From Duodenibacillus sp964509205 (GTDB lineage: Bacteria > Pseudomonadota > Gammaproteobacteria > Burkholderiales > Burkholderiaceae_F), in contig CAZDVW010000003.1 in the NCBI GenBank assembly GCA_964509205.1, forward strand, positions 21,364 through 85,363: 64,000 nt of DNA. The letters are read 5' to 3'. Below the pieces are notes generated by a model. The model searched no databases, was not told where the DNA came from, and saw nothing but the letters and a program-made list of their open reading frames with translations. The position numbers and the translations under genes are program-made. Position 1 is the stretch's first letter. The number at the start of each line of letters is the position of its first letter. Positions 61,053 to 64,000 of the stretch are shown piece by piece.

Positions 61053-61769
61053 ATGAGTACTTTTGAAATTACAGGCGGAGTCGATCCGGTTCTTCATGCG
61101 CACCTTGAGAAAGGTGAGGTTCTCTACGCAGAGAACAATGCGATGGTTGCGATGGATCAGTCTCTGACGCTCACGGGAAAGGCATCCGGCGGATTTTTCC
61201 GTTCTCTCGGACGAAAAGTTCTGAATAACGAAAATTTCTTTCAGCAGAAATTTGAGGCAGCAAAAGGGGCGGGCGATGTTTTTCTGGCCCCGAACATTCC
61301 CGGCGATATCCGCCTTCTCGACGTCGGTACCCATCAATACATGCTTGCTGACGGCACCTATCTTGCGAGCACGAGTGACGTCGAAATTGAAACTAAGAGC
61401 CAAAACATCGGCAAAGCTGTTTTCGGAGGCTCCGGAGGGCTCTTCGTCATGCACGCTTTCGGAAGCGGAACTTTAGCCGTTTCTGGGTTCGGTTCAATTC
61501 GAGAAATTGACGTGAGACCGGATAAGCCTGTTCTCATTGACAATGGTCACGTCGTTGCATGGGACGCTTCACTGAGTTACGAACTGACGCTGAATACCGC
61601 ACACAAAGGGTTCTTCGGGAAATTCATCGAAAGTGCCGTTTCAGGAGAAGGGATTGTTCTAACCTTCAAAGGAATCGGAAAGGTTCTTATCTGCTCCAGA
61701 AATCGAGGCACTTTTCTCGATTGGATCGCCGGAAACATTCCCAGTGAGAAATTAAACAAAAACTCTTAA
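61053..61769 (+). CDS. AIM24 / TIGR00266 family protein
   Basis: A 238-residue soluble protein of the AIM24 family, a beta-rich TRAP-like fold. It shows AHLEKGEVLYAENNAMVAMD near the start and the family-typical GSGGLFVMHAFGSGTLAV near residue 133. No signal peptide is seen. The bacterial function is unknown. It follows ttdB by 15 bp and ends before a strong terminator, so it is probably the third gene of the ttd operon. Confidence 0.88.
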   Translation: MSTFEITGGVDPVLHAHLEKGEVLYAENNAMVAMDQSLTLTGKASGGFFRSLGRKVLNNENFFQQKFEAAKGAGDVFLAPNIPGDIRLLDVGTHQYMLADGTYLASTSDVEIETKSQNIGKAVFGGSGGLFVMHAFGSGTLAVSGFGSIREIDVRPDKPVLIDNGHVVAWDASLSYELTLNTAHKGFFGKFIESAVSGEGIVLTFKGIGKVLICSRNRGTFLDWIAGNIPSEKLNKNS

Positions 61770-61774
61770 TGGAG

Positions 61775-61812
61775 AAACGAAAGAAGAGGTTCTTCCTCTT
61801 CTTTCGTTTTAT
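61775..61812. terminator. Bidirectional terminator after the ttdAB-AIM24 operon
   Basis: A perfect 15-bp stem (61775-61789 with 61795-61809) around a 5-base loop lies between convergent genes. The stem ends in A-rich and T-rich sides, so it can act both ways. Confidence 0.9.
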
Positions 61813-64000
61813 TCGGAATACGCTTTCCCGTTTGGCCAGCTTTCATCGCGCATTAGCGGGCCTTTTACCTCATAGACGCGCACATCACGAAACGTTGATG
61901 TCATGCGAGCTCCAACGGTGTAGAAATGTCTGACGCGATTCGGATCGTCTTTCGGATATTTACCAAAAATCATGTCTGAAACATCCGCCAACTCCACAAG
62001 AGAGCGATTGATTCGGATTTCTTTTTGATGCGCTCCGGCAGGTTTCACCAAGAGCAAAGCGCTCTTTCTTCCGACACCATGCCCGTGGTCACTGGTAACA
62101 ATCAGCGTCGTGTTGTCGTACACACCGTTTTTCTTCATCCAGTCAAACCATTTCCCAATGGAACGCAACGCACACGTTTCCGTTTGCAGATGTCCGGGAT
62201 TCACAGTTTGCCCGACCTTGAGCGGATAACCCTTTTGGCAAATCTCACAACTGCCGGGTTCCATAAACCAGGGCCAATGCGTGATTTCAGAATAAAACAA
62301 TTTGAACGTACTTTTTTTGGCTTTTGCATTCGCTAGTTCCGGGAATGACTCCAAAAATGCCCAATCGCGGCGTCTTCCCATCGAAAGGAAGTCATTATGT
62401 CCGCGTGTTGTGCCGATCCAACTGCCTCCTTCATAAATGAAATTCTTAAGCGACCAAGGAACAGCAGAAAAAAGGCTTACGCTTGTCAGGAAACCTTCCC
62501 CACTCGTTGACTTGTGCTTCATGCCGCGCTTTGCCATATATTGAGAAAGGTAAAAAAGCGGCATGTATCTGAGAGCCAACGGAGAATTTGAAGCGTACTC
62601 AGCAATCAGTTGCGGCTCAACCCAAGTCCGTTCATTCAAACTCACGTCATAATTCTTTCCCAATCGATCAGCAACCCGTGCGTAAGCACGGTTAATCTTG
62701 GCGCTTATTCCCTCTGAAGTATCCGCATTAAGAGCAACAGGCGTGCAGTCCTTGCCGCAGACAATGGAAGCGAGGCTGGCTTGCGTCGTCGGACCGGTTG
62801 CTAAACAATCGGCATACCACGTTGCATCACGCCATGCCTCTTTGACGTCTGGATTTTTATCCAGAATTTCTTGAACATGAAATCCGGAAAACATATCGAG
62901 AATCAAAACAACTGTATTCGTTCCCTCTCGACTGAATCCCAAAAACCGATCATTCCAAGCTGGGACATTAACCGTTTTCACAGAACCGTCTTGCAAATCC
63001 CACTGCGTACGCGTTGACCAAAGATCCCAAAAAGAGGCCGTGAAAGAAAGAACCAAGCACAAACTCAGAATCGTCTTCAAAATCTCTGCGCGTCCCCTGC
63101 GCAGTATCCAAATGTACAAGGCTCCCAAACCAACCAAAACACCCACATCCACCAACAGGTTCATCCCGCGAAATAATGCTCGCGGATTTGAAATCTGAAA
63201 GCCGTCAATCGTTCCGACATTAAGGGGTAACAGAAAGGCATAAACCGTGAAATAAAAACTGAGGAACCCAAATAAAAGAGCCATTGCCTTTCCTGCCCGG
63301 AAAAAAGCAAACAACTCTCCCAAAACCCATAAAACGCACCACAGCGCAATGGCAAACAAAAGAAGCCATGCCAAAATCACATTCGGTGCATTAAATGTTT
63401 CCGGTGCGGTGCTGAAAGCATGTATCGGCAAATAAACAGTGAGAAGAACCACCAGCCAAGCACACGAAATGGAATAAAGTCCGTCAAGCGAAGTCTTAGG
63501 CGATATCCGCTCCGCAAGATTCATGCGAATCAACGAAACGCCAATTGCAGGAATCATGCTGACAAGTGCTAAAACGAGAGTTCCGCCGTGATGCGGCGCC
63601 GCAATAAACTCTCCTTTGTACCAAAGTTTTGCCGTAAAGAAAGCACCCGCAAGGACCAAAATACAGAAAAACCAATGCCTTCTGTAAAGCCTTTGACGGA
63701 TAACCTCGATAACGCTTGCCAAAACAGCCAAAAGGAAAACGGCATTCGCACAATGAGTCAAATCAAGCCGCAGGGACTCAGCCAAAAACACAGCCTGTCC
63801 TGAAGAGAGGCTACCTAGGCAAGCCCCCAGCAACCAAATGCAGAGAACCCAACTGCTGCGTAAAAGCGACTCTTGTTGCGAGACAGTTTCTTTTGGGGAA
63901 AGCCAACCAGGCATCGAAAACGTTTTCTTGGGAATCCGCCTGACGCCGTCATAGACGATGTTCTTGAGCAACGAGTAAATGTTGTTGCACGTCCAATACA
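61809..64000 (-). CDS. Membrane sulfatase-fold protein (alkaline phosphatase superfamily), 5' end probably outside window
   Basis: At least 720 residues. The N-terminal half carries about eight membrane helices. The C-terminal half is a sulfatase-like domain with VVLILDMFSG at its start, the nucleophile region GPTTQASLASIVCG and the metal motif TSDHGHG. This layout is shared by phosphoethanolamine and phosphoglycerol transferases that decorate LPS or glycans; the substrate here is unknown. The reading frame stays open to the window edge. The only start-like codon inside, TTG at 63971, is weak, so the gene probably continues. Confidence 0.8.
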   Translation of the reverse strand, partial: YWTCNNIYSLLKNIVYDGVRRIPKKTFSMPGWLSPKETVSQQESLLRSSWVLCIWLLGACLGSLSSGQAVFLAESLRLDLTHCANAVFLLAVLASVIEVIRQRLYRRHWFFCILVLAGAFFTAKLWYKGEFIAAPHHGGTLVLALVSMIPAIGVSLIRMNLAERISPKTSLDGLYSISCAWLVVLLTVYLPIHAFSTAPETFNAPNVILAWLLLFAIALWCVLWVLGELFAFFRAGKAMALLFGFLSFYFTVYAFLLPLNVGTIDGFQISNPRALFRGMNLLVDVGVLVGLGALYIWILRRGRAEILKTILSLCLVLSFTASFWDLWSTRTQWDLQDGSVKTVNVPAWNDRFLGFSREGTNTVVLILDMFSGFHVQEILDKNPDVKEAWRDATWYADCLATGPTTQASLASIVCGKDCTPVALNADTSEGISAKINRAYARVADRLGKNYDVSLNERTWVEPQLIAEYASNSPLALRYMPLFYLSQYMAKRGMKHKSTSGEGFLTSVSLFSAVPWSLKNFIYEGGSWIGTTRGHNDFLSMGRRRDWAFLESFPELANAKAKKSTFKLFYSEITHWPWFMEPGSCEICQKGYPLKVGQTVNPGHLQTETCALRSIGKWFDWMKKNGVYDNTTLIVTSDHGHGVGRKSALLLVKPAGAHQKEIRINRSLVELADVSDMIFGKYPKDDPNRVRHFYTVGARMTSTFRDVRVYEVKGPLMRDESWPNGKAYSE

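Overview
The window looks like a housekeeping stretch of a betaproteobacterial chromosome, most likely order Burkholderiales and possibly a Sutterellaceae-type gut bacterium. This is inferred from gene order (lolD-tatD; lpxC-dciA-secA; miaB-phoH-ybeY-lnt-glyQS-plsC; gmk-rpoZ-spoT; yajC-secD-secF), a Gram-negative porin with a C-terminal Phe, LPS genes (lpxC, gmhA) and a meso-DAP-type MurE. A menB-menE pair implies menaquinone, which is unusual for most Burkholderiales but known in Sutterellaceae. Base composition is about half G+C by eye. I see no IS elements, prophage, CRISPR array or plasmid genes.

Layout. 1-6.1 kb (+): the end of an ABC ATPase (LolD-like), a TatD nuclease, an EF-G-like GTPase, a double-ACT protein paired with a DUF711 protein, and a tandem UspA protein. 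6.1-10.9 kb: greA and gmhA (-), ispB, tRNA-Pro(CGG), coaE and yacG (+), then a Nudix hydrolase and a small uncharacterised protein (-). 11-17.4 kb: secA (-), dciA (+), lpxC, ftsZ and ung (-). 17.4-17.8 kb: a tRNA-Pro/Arg/His operon (+). 17.8-33.7 kb (-): the division and cell wall (dcw) cluster mraZ-rsmH-ftsL-ftsI-murE-murF-mraY-murD-ftsW-murG-murC-ddlB-ftsQ-ftsA, with MraZ-box repeats upstream. 33.8-46 kb (-): a YgjP-type metalloprotein, plsC, glyS, glyQ, lnt, ybeY, phoH, miaB, a GcvT/YgfZ-like protein and a large PLP decarboxylase. 46-54 kb: gmk, rpoZ, spoT and rpmE2 (+), a porin (-), menB and menE (+). 53.8-58.1 kb (-): secF, secD, yajC, rpsI, rplM. 58.5-61.8 kb (+): cspA, a DUF192 protein, L(+)-tartrate dehydratase ttdA/ttdB and an AIM24-family protein. 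From 61.8 kb to the edge (-) lies a membrane sulfatase-fold protein.

How the genes work together. Most of the window builds the envelope. The dcw cluster makes lipid II and the divisome. LpxC commits carbon to lipid A and GmhA feeds core heptose. IspB makes the quinone side chain. LpxC, PlsC, Lnt, SecA, SecDF-YajC and the porin cover lipid, lipoprotein and protein export to the envelope. gmk-rpoZ-spoT links GTP supply to the stringent response.

Points that stand out: ftsA and ftsZ are separated by ung and an oppositely oriented tRNA operon; a GcvT-like protein is coupled to the amino acid decarboxylase; the Nudix protein carries half of a ThiE/TenI-like barrel; a small protein next to it has an HEXXH motif; and an orphan terminator upstream of gmk hints at a small RNA. 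No clearly new multigene system was found.
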